Positions 34,455 through 42,523 of a stretch of DNA of 64,000 nt are shown in pieces. The stretch lies in assembly GCA_023393915.1 (NCBI GenBank), contig JAEXBS010000047.1, forward strand, positions 558,001-622,000, in the 5' to 3' direction. Under the pieces are notes generated by a model. The model did not search any database. It saw only the letters and a list, made by a program, of their open reading frames with translations, and had not been told where the DNA came from. The DNA comes from Bacteroidota bacterium. Its GTDB lineage: Bacteria; Bacteroidota; Bacteroidia; Flavobacteriales; Weeksellaceae. How positions within the stretch are numbered: the stretch's first letter is position 1; each line of letters begins with the position of its first letter. The position numbers and the translations under genes are program-made.

Positions 34455-35214
34455 GATTGCCTGGTTCATCACTACGGATTTGTTGAAAAGTAAAAGCATT
34501 TGGATCTACACGATTTTACTTTTTGTTATTTCTTGGGCTCTACTAGGAATGGAAACCAGTGAAGTTAAAGCAACCTTAAGCTTACTAAACGTGGTTTTGC
34601 TTATTGTTCCTTTAGTAGCAATTATTCTTGCAACCATTTATGCATATAACAGTTCTGAATTCATTGAGCTCTTGTTAAGTCAACCCATCAGCCGATCCAA
34701 GGTTTGGCTCAGTCTTTATCTTGGCCTAATAACCGCCCTTGGAACAAGTTATTTACTGGGTTGTGCTTTACCTATTCTCCTGTATGCATCTCCCACTGCA
34801 GGAATATCTTTGATTGTTGCGGGTCTTTTTCTAACCCTGATTTTCTCAGCTTTAGCCTTGTGGTGTGCCGCGTTAACCAGAGACAAAGCCGTAGGTATTG
34901 GCCTAGCGATCTTTGTTTGGTTGTTCTTTGCTATCGTTTACGATGGACTACTTATGGTACTTATGTTTCAATTAGCAGAATACCCTATCGAAAAACCAAT
35001 GGCAACCCTTGCCGCACTTAATCCCATCGGGCTTTCCAGAATGTATGTATTAATGAATTTAGAAATTTCTGCAATGCTAGGACAAGTGGGAGCTATTTTT
35101 CAAGAAGTGTTTGGAAAAGGATCCGGAATATTAATTTCATTATTTATTCTTATTCTTTGGACCTTTATTCCCCTATTGAATTCTATTAACAAATTCAATC
35201 GAAAAGATCTTTAA
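34447..35214 (+). CDS. nosY: NosY ABC-transporter permease
   Basis: 255 residues with six predicted helices, about 17-34, 45-66, 95-115, 120-142, 150-180 and 225-247. The stretch LLSQPISRSKVWLSLYLG after helix 2 matches ABC-2 type permeases, and the C-terminal NKFNRKDL is typical of NosY. It is the membrane partner of NosF and the last gene of the operon. Confidence 0.9.
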   Translation: MNKIAWFITTDLLKSKSIWIYTILLFVISWALLGMETSEVKATLSLLNVVLLIVPLVAIILATIYAYNSSEFIELLLSQPISRSKVWLSLYLGLITALGTSYLLGCALPILLYASPTAGISLIVAGLFLTLIFSALALWCAALTRDKAVGIGLAIFVWLFFAIVYDGLLMVLMFQLAEYPIEKPMATLAALNPIGLSRMYVLMNLEISAMLGQVGAIFQEVFGKGSGILISLFILILWTFIPLLNSINKFNRKDL

Positions 35215-35580
35215 TCTTAATAAAACAACCTCTAAAATTGATTAACTCTTCAGGGAATGTTTATAGTAAAATCGCTCGACATTAGTAGATCAAGCTTGAT
35301 CATTATCTAGTGGAACTATACTGCCAATCCAAACTTATCAATTGGCTTTGTAACGGTGTTTTTCTATCCATTTCTTGATTACCTTGAATGACTCTCTTCC
35401 TAACTATCTGGATTTAAAAAGATAAGCTGACAGTTTATCATTCTCCAAAATCGTCCGATTTAAAGAGGGCATATCGCTAACTCTTATCGCTAGGAATAAA
35501 ATAAATGATTTAAAAATTTAAATCTCCAAAATTAAATTACAGAACCATTTTTTGTTCACAATTAAAAACGCTCGAAAGTA
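35215..35580 (-). other. Intergenic gap between convergent nosY and the next membrane-protein gene; possible relic
   Basis: No intact gene. A perfect 14-base palindrome GATCAAGCTTGATC lies at 35288-35301 and an AT-rich inverted repeat with 8-base arms at 35507-35524; no strong terminator is seen. On the minus strand, 35472 to 35338 gives a 45-codon frame starting MPSLNRTILE and ending WIEKHRYKAN, interrupted by one TAG, which may be the remains of a small gene. Support is weak. Confidence 0.3.
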
Positions 35581-36810
35581 TTACAGGACTTTATTTTTAA
35601 CTTTAAGAGAAAGAAAGAGTCCAAGTACACTTAGCGCAATTCCAATAGAAATAAGCAATAACGCCTGTGCCGTATAGGGAATAGCGATGTACTTGATGGA
35701 TAACAGCCCCATTAATCCTAAAACAGCTTCGTTTAGAAAAATAAAAAGAAGCACAGACTTTAGAAAGAACTTCACCCACTTGGTCATTTGAAATTGATTC
35801 AACGCTAATATTTGGTTTACTAGAAATACAGTAAGAAGCATTAACAAAACCAAATGCAAGTAAGCGATTACGACATTTCTAAACCCAAATGCAAATTGAC
35901 TTATGGCTGGAACCACTGAGAAAAGCTGGAGAGCCATCTTTACGACAAAAGCAAAAGCTACATAGAAAAGAACGAACCGCTGTAAGGAAGAAAAATTCAG
36001 TACGATTGGACTCCAATTCTTTCGAACCCACTGAAATAGTCTTACCGCACCATAAGACTGTACTACCGCTGAAACAACGATGAGCCCATAAACCCAGAGA
36101 GGTAATTCTAACCATAACACAGAAAGACCGTATCCTACAATAGCTCCAAAAAGCATGGTATAAAAAATCACATTATGCTCCCTACTAGTTAGATCCACTC
36201 CTATCTTACGTAGATGATCAATAAAAAAACCAATAGCCATAAGAATGAAACAACCATTGTATTGAAAATGCAAATAGAAATAAGTGGAAGCTAAATACAA
36301 ATTCTGGTCGTTTAAGCCACTAGCACGAATATAACTTAAAGTAAATACCCCCAGGGATGAAAATGCAGCAAGACTTAAACCTGCTAAAAACCATCGGGCT
36401 AGAATATCTTTAAAACTTCTTAAATCCCAAACTAAAAATCCAAGGATTACCATTCCTGAAAAAAGGCATATACTGCTAGCGATTATAGAAAGAGAATAAT
36501 AACCACCATAAAGGAAAGTTGGAATCATTAAAAGTGCACCAAAGGCATTGACTCCTAAGACCACTTGGTACTTTCTGAGTTTTAGCAGTTTAACTCTAGG
36601 TCTTAAGTATTCAACTAACAGTACGTAGAGAATTTGCGAAACCCATCCATAAAATGCAAAATGAGAATGCGCTTCCTGTAAATGCTTCTGATCTAACCAT
36701 GGTAACGAATAGGCTATTTTGTACCTCATCAAGGTACCCAAAACGGCGACTATAAAAAGGTTAAAAATAGAAAAGCGGAGCCAAAAATTGGTTTGATTTG
36801 AAGCGTTCAT
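35581..36810 (-). CDS. Polytopic membrane protein, possibly heme-copper-oxidase-like
   Basis: 409 residues, about 12 hydrophobic helices and almost no soluble part. Histidines sit within or at the edge of helices: His48 and His50 in QEAHSHFAFYGWVSQ, His181 in YFYLHFQYNGCF and His319 in IAYLHLVLLML. The HxH-x5-GW pattern recalls subunit I of heme-copper oxidases and NO reductases, but the full set of six ligands is not evident and the chain is short. It is 43 bases downstream of a Crp/Fnr regulator gene and convergent with the nos cluster. A role in NO or respiratory metabolism is a guess from context. Confidence 0.55.
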   Translation of the reverse strand: MNASNQTNFWLRFSIFNLFIVAVLGTLMRYKIAYSLPWLDQKHLQEAHSHFAFYGWVSQILYVLLVEYLRPRVKLLKLRKYQVVLGVNAFGALLMIPTFLYGGYYSLSIIASSICLFSGMVILGFLVWDLRSFKDILARWFLAGLSLAAFSSLGVFTLSYIRASGLNDQNLYLASTYFYLHFQYNGCFILMAIGFFIDHLRKIGVDLTSREHNVIFYTMLFGAIVGYGLSVLWLELPLWVYGLIVVSAVVQSYGAVRLFQWVRKNWSPIVLNFSSLQRFVLFYVAFAFVVKMALQLFSVVPAISQFAFGFRNVVIAYLHLVLLMLLTVFLVNQILALNQFQMTKWVKFFLKSVLLFIFLNEAVLGLMGLLSIKYIAIPYTAQALLLISIGIALSVLGLFLSLKVKNKVL

Positions 36811-36853
36811 AAAAATATTATTCCTTAATGCTTGTAAAAATTACCGTTAAAAA

Positions 36854-37456
36854 TTAGACAAAGATTTTTCCATTTCTAATCTCTAGTTTTCCGTCTCTCT
36901 CCATTTTTTTCACGGTACGAATAATGGTTTCAATGCGAAGCCCTGTCATATGGGAAAGCTCTTTACGTGTTAAGTTAATCTGTATTTTAGAGCTTAGACT
37001 TCTCTGCTCTTTCTTGTAATCAAGCAGATGCCTTAAAATTCTTTCTTCAGGATTGAGAAAAACAATATTTTTTAAGGCGACACTCTTTCGCAAGGACTTC
37101 TCGGCGACAGAATAAGTAAAACTAAGAAGAAGATCAGGATGCTGCTTTAAATATTCGAGTAAACAATCTCTTGGAATCTTATACACTTTTGCCACTTTAC
37201 TGCACACCTCAACGTTTCCTGGAAATGGTTTTCGTAGAAGCACAGCGGGTTCTCCAAAAAAATGATTCTCTAGAACGCGATGTTGCAAAAATTCTTTCCC
37301 ATCTTCCGTAAAATTTGCAACAGAAAGTTCTCCTTCTTTCAAAAAATAAAAGAATGAGGAGCATTCTCCCTCGGACAAAATCTTTTCTCCTTTGGTGAAA
37401 GTTTTCATTTCAGCTCTTGTGGCACAGGCAAGCTGTTCATCAAATTGATACTCCAT
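36854..37456 (-). CDS. Crp/Fnr-family transcriptional regulator
   Basis: 200 residues. The N-terminal cyclic-nucleotide-binding-type barrel is seen in EGECSSFFYFLKEGELSV and HFFGEPAVLLRKPFP. The C-terminal winged helix has LTRKELSHMTGLRIETIIRTVKKMERDG (162-189), with the recognition helix around GLRIETIIR. Cysteines at 11, 32, 85 and 98 lack the Fnr spacing for a 4Fe-4S cluster, so oxygen sensing through such a cluster is unlikely; NO sensing as in DNR or NnrR remains possible. It is upstream of the membrane protein at 35581 and near the nos genes. Confidence 0.88.
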   Translation of the reverse strand: MEYQFDEQLACATRAEMKTFTKGEKILSEGECSSFFYFLKEGELSVANFTEDGKEFLQHRVLENHFFGEPAVLLRKPFPGNVEVCSKVAKVYKIPRDCLLEYLKQHPDLLLSFTYSVAEKSLRKSVALKNIVFLNPEERILRHLLDYKKEQRSLSSKIQINLTRKELSHMTGLRIETIIRTVKKMERDGKLEIRNGKIFV

Positions 37457-37576
37457 AAGATAAGGGTTTCATGGTAGGTAAAGATATAAATTTAATCGCT
37501 TGTAAACGAAAGATAAGCTCTGATATTTAGCGTGATTTTAAGAGAAATTTAACATCAAAATCGCTGCTAAATTCAG

Positions 37577-37584
37577 TATTTTTG
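37577..37584 (+). promoter_or_regulatory. -7 box (TATTTTTG) of ppk
   Basis: Exact TAnnTTTG, 14 bases before the ppk ATG at 37599. No -33 TTG seen. Confidence 0.45.
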
Positions 37585-37598
37585 GCAAAAGTACATGA

Positions 37599-39680
37599 AT
37601 GGCGAATCAGTTTAATCCGAGAGATGTCACTTGGCTGGCATTTAATGAAAGAGTAATGCAGGAAGCGAAAGATCCTAGCGTTCCTTTGCCGTTAAGAATC
37701 CGTTTCTTAGGTATATTTTCAAACAATTTAGACGAATTTTTCCGTGTAAGAGTCGCTGGACTTAAGCGAGCGATGGATTTCAAAGATAAGTACCTATCAG
37801 ATTCTTTCTTTCAAGCGCCTTCCAAAATACTCAGTCAAATCAATGAAATCGTTATTGATCAGCAACGAGACTTTGACCGTACTTGGAATGAAATTCAAAA
37901 AGAGATGGAGGAGCAAAAAGTATTTATTAAAACTCCGAATAATCTCACCAAAGAGCAAAAAGAAACGGTTGCACGTTACTTTGATGAAGAAGTGGAAAGC
38001 AACGTCATCCCAATTTTGCTTAATGAAAACACAAAAATGCCCTATTTGAGAGACAAGAGTCTCTATATAGGAATTGCCATGCGCAAGAAAGAATGGAAAT
38101 ACCATGGTAATTATGCCATTATTGAAGTTCCCTCCAGGACCTTAGGCCGATTCACACTGCTTCCTTCAGAAAACGGGGAGAAAAACGTGATGCTTCTGGA
38201 AGATGTAATTATCGCCAACCTTCCTCATATCTTTTCCTACTTCGGATATGATGAATTCGACGCGCATTGTTTTAAAGTTACAAAGGATGCGGAGTTTGAC
38301 TTAGATAATGACATTCGAACCACATTAGCAGAAAAAATTGATAAAGCCGTTAAAAGTAGAAGAAAAGGGAAGCCTACCCGTTTTGTCTTCGATAAAAATA
38401 TGGATAAAGCCCTCTTAGAATTCCTAATAAGAAAGCTTAATTTAACGGCAAAAGACAGTATAATTCCGGGGCAAAAAATTCATAATTTCAAACATTTTAT
38501 GGATTTCCCTGATGTATTTAAAACATTAAAAAAACCAGAGGAACGCACATCCTTTACACATCCTGAATTCGCTCAGGGTCAGAGAGTAACAGAAGTCATT
38601 CTCAAAAAAGATGTACTTTTTACTTTTCCTTATCATTCCTACACCCCTGTCATTGACCTACTTCGGGAATCTGCAATGGATCCTTCTGTGAAAACGATTC
38701 AAATTACTGCCTACCGACTAGCTTCTAATTCAAAAATTGTCAATGCACTAATCAATGCCGCTAGAAACGGTAAGCAAGTGACCGTAATGCTTGAATTACG
38801 AGCAAGGTTTGATGAAGAGAACAACCTAAAATGGAAAGAAAGATTAGAATTAGAAGGCATCAAAGTACTTGTGGGTATTGCTAATAAAAAAGTCCACGCC
38901 AAATTATGTGTAATTAAAAAGAGGATCAATAACAAAACCTACCAATACGGGTTCATCTCTACTGGAAACTTCAATGAAAAAACGGCCCGTATTTATGGTG
39001 ACAATCTTCTAATGACATCGAATCGGACCTTGATGGCCGATATCAATAAGGTATTTGCTCTTTTTAATAAACCTAAAAGCGATCCCGAACTTGTCCTTAA
39101 AGCCTGTAAACAATTACTGGTTTGTCCAAAATTCATGAGAGAGAAAATTGAGTGGCATATCGACAGAGAAATTCATGAAGCGAAAGCAGGAAAAAAAGCT
39201 TTGATTATTGTTAAAGTCAATTCTTTAAGTGATCGTGGACTAATTCTAAAGTTGTATGAGGCTGCAAAGGCCGGCGTTGTCATTAAACTGATTGTGCGCG
39301 GCATTTACTGTATTTTAAATCAAAAGGATTTCAAAACTCCCATTGAGGGTATTAGCATTGTAGATGAGTATTTAGAGCACTCCCGTATCATGTATTTTTA
39401 CAATAAAGGGACAGAAGACGTGTACATCTCTTCAGCCGACTGGATGACCCGAAACTTAGACTACCGTGTAGAAGCTGCGGTTCCAATCCGGGATAAAGCA
39501 TTGAAAAATGAAATTAAGGACATGCTACAAATTCAGCTGAGTGATAACGTCAAAGGACGTATTTTAGATAACAAGATGAAAAACAAGTACCGTAGTAGTG
39601 ATGGAAAACCTTTACGTTCCCAAATTGCAATCTACCATTATCTAAAAAGTAAAGTTACCACTGGTGAGAAAAGAGATTAA
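37599..39680 (+). CDS. ppk1: Polyphosphate kinase (PPK1)
   Basis: Reversible transfer of ATP gamma-phosphate onto polyphosphate. 693 residues, the usual PPK1 length. The N-terminal part starts WLAFNERVMQEAKDPSVPLPLRIRFLGIFSNNLDEFFRVR-like (family hallmark from about residue 10). The phosphorylated histidine is His433 in KKVHAKLCVIKK and the second conserved His594 is in EYLEHSRIMYFYNKG. ATG at 37599 is chosen over an out-of-frame ATG four bases earlier. The exopolyphosphatase gene follows after 33 bases. Confidence 0.95.
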   Translation: MANQFNPRDVTWLAFNERVMQEAKDPSVPLPLRIRFLGIFSNNLDEFFRVRVAGLKRAMDFKDKYLSDSFFQAPSKILSQINEIVIDQQRDFDRTWNEIQKEMEEQKVFIKTPNNLTKEQKETVARYFDEEVESNVIPILLNENTKMPYLRDKSLYIGIAMRKKEWKYHGNYAIIEVPSRTLGRFTLLPSENGEKNVMLLEDVIIANLPHIFSYFGYDEFDAHCFKVTKDAEFDLDNDIRTTLAEKIDKAVKSRRKGKPTRFVFDKNMDKALLEFLIRKLNLTAKDSIIPGQKIHNFKHFMDFPDVFKTLKKPEERTSFTHPEFAQGQRVTEVILKKDVLFTFPYHSYTPVIDLLRESAMDPSVKTIQITAYRLASNSKIVNALINAARNGKQVTVMLELRARFDEENNLKWKERLELEGIKVLVGIANKKVHAKLCVIKKRINNKTYQYGFISTGNFNEKTARIYGDNLLMTSNRTLMADINKVFALFNKPKSDPELVLKACKQLLVCPKFMREKIEWHIDREIHEAKAGKKALIIVKVNSLSDRGLILKLYEAAKAGVVIKLIVRGIYCILNQKDFKTPIEGISIVDEYLEHSRIMYFYNKGTEDVYISSADWMTRNLDYRVEAAVPIRDKALKNEIKDMLQIQLSDNVKGRILDNKMKNKYRSSDGKPLRSQIAIYHYLKSKVTTGEKRD

Positions 39681-39691
39681 TAGGAAAAACT

Positions 39692-39699
39692 TAATTTTG
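39692..39699 (+). promoter_or_regulatory. -7 box (TAATTTTG) before the Ppx/GppA gene
   Basis: Exact TAnnTTTG in the 33-base gap after ppk, 14 bases before the ATG. It suggests the gene can also be transcribed separately. Confidence 0.4.
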
Positions 39700-39713
39700 C
39701 ACAAAATTCATTC

Positions 39714-40625
39714 ATGAAAATTGCGGCGATTGATATAGGTAGTAATGCAGCACGCTTGCTAATAAATGAGGTGATTCCTAGCGAGAAAGGTGCACCTCAA
39801 TATGTAAAACTCAATTTATTGAGAATTCCTCTACGATTAGGAATGGATGTTTTCTCCTATGGTGAAATCCGGGAAGAGCGTCAAACCATGGTTCTTGATT
39901 GTATGCGAATTTTTGCTTCTCTAATGAACATGTATGATGTGGCGCATTACCGAGCATGTGCTACTAGCGCGATGAGGGACGCAAAAAACGGAGCGAAACT
40001 TATTGAACAAGTCAAAGACACTTCTGGAATTCAAATTGAAATAATTTCTGGAGATGAGGAAGCCTCTCTAATCTACGAAAACCATATCGCTGAAACTTTA
40101 GATAACAATTTCGCTTATCTCTACATTGACGTAGGCGGAGGTTCTACTGAATTAATGTATTTTGAAAATGGAAAACTTAAATACAAAAAATCCTATAACA
40201 TCGGTACAATCCGTCTTTTAAACGGCTTGGTAAAAGACTCTCAATGGAAGGAAATGAAAGAGGACATCAAAACCAAGATGATTGGAAAAAAACCTATGGT
40301 AGCCATCGGCTCTGGTGGAAATATCAACAAAATATTCTCTATAAGCAAGACGAAAGACTCCAAACCCCTTTCAGCACAAACCCTGAAAAATTATTACAAA
40401 GAGTTAGCCCTTCTGTCCGTTGAAGAAAGAATGAAAAAACACAATTTAAGGGAGGATAGAGCCGATGTGTTGGTTCCCGCTTTAGAAATCTTCAATAAAG
40501 TCATGCAGTGGAGTGGAATCAGTAAAATCTATGTACCTAAAATTTCTGTTGCGGATGGATTGATTCACAATATTTATGAAAATCTGGCAAAAGACCGCAA
40601 GAAAAAGAACAATAAAAACTTGTAG
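39714..40625 (+). CDS. Ppx/GppA-family exopolyphosphatase
   Basis: 303 residues, matching the short (domain I-II) Ppx/GppA type. ASKHA-fold motifs are AAIDIGSNAARLLI (residues 4-17), the catalytic Glu region ISGDEEASLIYENH, and YIDVGGGSTELMYF. It removes terminal phosphate from polyphosphate or pppGpp; the pairing with ppk supports polyphosphate. The C-terminus KDRKKKNNKNL is basic. Confidence 0.9.
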   Translation: MKIAAIDIGSNAARLLINEVIPSEKGAPQYVKLNLLRIPLRLGMDVFSYGEIREERQTMVLDCMRIFASLMNMYDVAHYRACATSAMRDAKNGAKLIEQVKDTSGIQIEIISGDEEASLIYENHIAETLDNNFAYLYIDVGGGSTELMYFENGKLKYKKSYNIGTIRLLNGLVKDSQWKEMKEDIKTKMIGKKPMVAIGSGGNINKIFSISKTKDSKPLSAQTLKNYYKELALLSVEERMKKHNLREDRADVLVPALEIFNKVMQWSGISKIYVPKISVADGLIHNIYENLAKDRKKKNNKNL

Positions 40626-40650
40626 TCTCATCTGACCAGCCCGTATTCAC

Positions 40651-41691
40651 TTATGCGTCGGCTTTGAACTTCTTTAATAGGAGTACCATTTTAATCATGA
40701 TTCTAAAAGAGAGATCCGGCCGATCAACTTGATTTACAGTCCCTGCAATAAAAATGTTTTCAGAGGGGCAAAAATAGGCAAGCGCTCCACTTAGACCCGA
40801 GTGCCCTATAAACAGAGGCAATTCAAACAAATGAATTCCAACGCCCGACTGTAAAGGTGAAAAAATTCGGTTCCACTGTTGAAGATCATCGATATAAGAA
40901 AGTGGAAATAATTTTCCCTTAAAAAAACTTTCAGTAAATCTCAAAAATTCTTCTGCTGTAGACACCACTCCACCATCGGGGCCAAAACAAGACATCGCAT
41001 TAGGGATGGAAAGCATATTGTTTTTGTAGTACATGTCTTTTGGTCTTCGATCAAATGGATCTTGGTAAACGTAGGTACTTTTCAACCCTAACGGATCAAT
41101 AATATACTTTTTACATAGAACGGCGTAAGACTCTTTTAAAACAGATTCAAGTACCATTCCTAGCAATTGAAAATTGGTGTGGGAATAGAAGGCTTTGCCT
41201 TTTGCTCCCGGCGCAAAATGAGGACCCATTCCTTTTGCTATTAGCAGAGCATCTTTAGCGCTCCATTTTAAATCAGTTCCGGACATAAGAGTTTTGGAGA
41301 AACTCTTTCCCAGCATTCGATTCCCTTCAAAATAATCTGCCAGACCTGAAGTATGAGCCAATAGATGTTTAATGCGTAGTTCTAATGAATAGTCATTGCC
41401 TTTAAAAACATGAAGTCCCTCGATTAGCTCCTTTTCCAAATAGAGGGAAATATTATCCTCTAAACTTATTAACTTCTCTGCTACGAGCTTTAAAATCAGA
41501 GCTGTAGTAAAAAGTTTGGTAGTACTGGCGATGAAAAAGCTGTCCGGATCCTCTAAGTTCCCTGAACTGCCGGTCCATTAGAATGATCCTTTTTTTAATG
41601 CGAATACAGATCCAAAATTCTTACCCTGCTTAATAGGCTTTTCAAGTATCTGTGTTAATTTACTTTCAAGGGAGTCCATAGCTTTTAACAT
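40651..41691 (-). pseudogene. Serine hydrolase (beta-lactamase/S12 family) interrupted by an in-frame TAA
   Basis: One frame runs from the ATG at 41691 to 40651 (347 codons) with a single stop, TAA, at codon 38 (41578-41580). Both sides read as one serine hydrolase: before it GKNFGSVFALKKGSF, after it the catalytic SxxK in FIASTTKLFTTALILK, then HLLAHTSGL, YSHTNFQLLGMV (the YxN-type motif with His in place of Asn/Asp) and HSGLSGA. The longest frame after the stop with a TTG start (41439) lacks the STTK nucleophile and would be inactive. It is a recent nonsense pseudogene or a sequencing error; translation from a start between the stop and STTK is a less likely option. Confidence 0.85.
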
Positions 41692-41753
41692 CTATTTGAT
41701 TATCAGCTAATTTAATCAATATCTTAATCAATCGAGAATAAAAATAAAGCTTG

Positions 41754-41784
41754 TTGCTTGTTAAAATTCTTTCTTTTATATTTA
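41754..41784 (+). promoter_or_regulatory. Promoter of the SPFH-tail-like gene
   Basis: TTG (41754-41756), 20 bases, TATATTTA (41777-41784); the last G of the -7 box is replaced by A. Confidence 0.45.
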
Positions 41785-41815
41785 CACAAGAAGGAATGAA
41801 AAAATAATAGAAAAA

Positions 41816-42220
41816 ATGAAAACCACCAACCTAACCTCAATACTAGGAACCCTTATTTTAGCAGTAGTTCTATTGATTGTCATCCTATGGGCCTATCCAC
41901 AATACCGAGTTTGGTCTCAAGAAATGGCCGGTAAAGCAGAATTCGCTAAAGCAGAGCAAAACCGTCGAATTAAAATAGAAGAAGCGAAAGCCAATCTTGA
42001 GGCGGAAAAACTCAATGCCCAGGCAGAAATTGAAAGAGCGAAAGGAGCCTCGCAAGCGATAAAAATAGAAAATGGTGCACTTTCAGAAAAATACATTCAA
42101 TACCTCTGGGTTAGGCAGCAAAACAATTTGGGGGATAAAACAGTAATCTATATTCCAACAGAAGGAAACCTGCCTATTCTTGAAGCTTCAAGAATAAAAT
42201 CTGCTGCTTCTAAAGAATAA
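41816..42220 (+). CDS. Small membrane protein resembling the C-terminal part of SPFH/band-7 proteins
   Basis: 134 residues: one N-terminal helix (about 9-27), then a charged coiled coil rich in Glu, Ala and Lys (FAKAEQNRRIKIEEAKANLE, AEKLNAQAEIERAKGASQAI), then a C-terminal stretch YLWVRQQNNLGDKTVIYIPT. Coiled coil plus this tail resemble stomatin/prohibitin proteins, but the SPFH domain itself is missing. Such short forms occur in other Bacteroidota as membrane protease subunit-like proteins; function unknown. The stop codon lies in the loop of the downstream hairpin. Confidence 0.7.
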   Translation: MKTTNLTSILGTLILAVVLLIVILWAYPQYRVWSQEMAGKAEFAKAEQNRRIKIEEAKANLEAEKLNAQAEIERAKGASQAIKIENGALSEKYIQYLWVRQQNNLGDKTVIYIPTEGNLPILEASRIKSAASKE

Positions 42221-42231
42221 AAGCAGCAGAT
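42199..42231. terminator. Hairpin serving nfu and the SPFH-tail gene
   Basis: Perfect 11-base stem ATCTGCTGCTT / AAGCAGCAGAT. On the minus strand it is followed by TTTATTCTT, so it best fits as the nfu terminator; on the plus strand it contains the upstream gene's stop in its loop. Confidence 0.75.
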
Positions 42232-42256
42232 TAATAGTTCTTTATAAAGTAATACT

Positions 42257-42514
42257 TTACTCCGTTACGTTAACTACTTCACTAATTTCAGGGGCAAACT
42301 GCTTTATTGTATTTTCCACCCCAAGCTTCATCGTAGAAAAGCTCATGGGGCAACCATTACAGTTCCCATGAAGCCTCACAAAGACCTTATCTCCTTCCAC
42401 ATCAATAAGCTCAATATCACCGCCGTCTCCATTTAAGAAAGGCCGAATACTCTCTAATGCTTCCATCACTTTTGTGACGGTCTCTTCGTGGGTTAAATTT
42501 TCGTTATTCATCAT
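42257..42514 (-). CDS. NifU C-terminal (Nfu) domain Fe-S carrier
   Basis: 85 residues, a single Nfu domain. The cluster motif is CNGCPMS; flanking stretches IRPFLNGDGGDIELIDVEG and VFVRLHGN are typical. It carries and delivers Fe-S clusters to target proteins. It lies nine bases after mrp, another Fe-S assembly gene, in the same direction. Confidence 0.92.
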   Translation of the reverse strand: MMNNENLTHEETVTKVMEALESIRPFLNGDGGDIELIDVEGDKVFVRLHGNCNGCPMSFSTMKLGVENTIKQFAPEISEVVNVTE

Positions 42515-42523
42515 TTTTATTTG

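Noticed and set aside
35288..35301. GATCAAGCTTGATC palindrome as an operator or attachment site
   Set aside because: It lies between two convergent gene ends, has no partner copy seen in the window and no promoter next to it; chance is likely.
40651..41439. Calling the serine hydrolase as an intact gene starting at the TTG at 41439
   Set aside because: The upstream frame clearly continues the same protein and holds the SxxK nucleophile, so the short version would be a truncated, inactive remnant.
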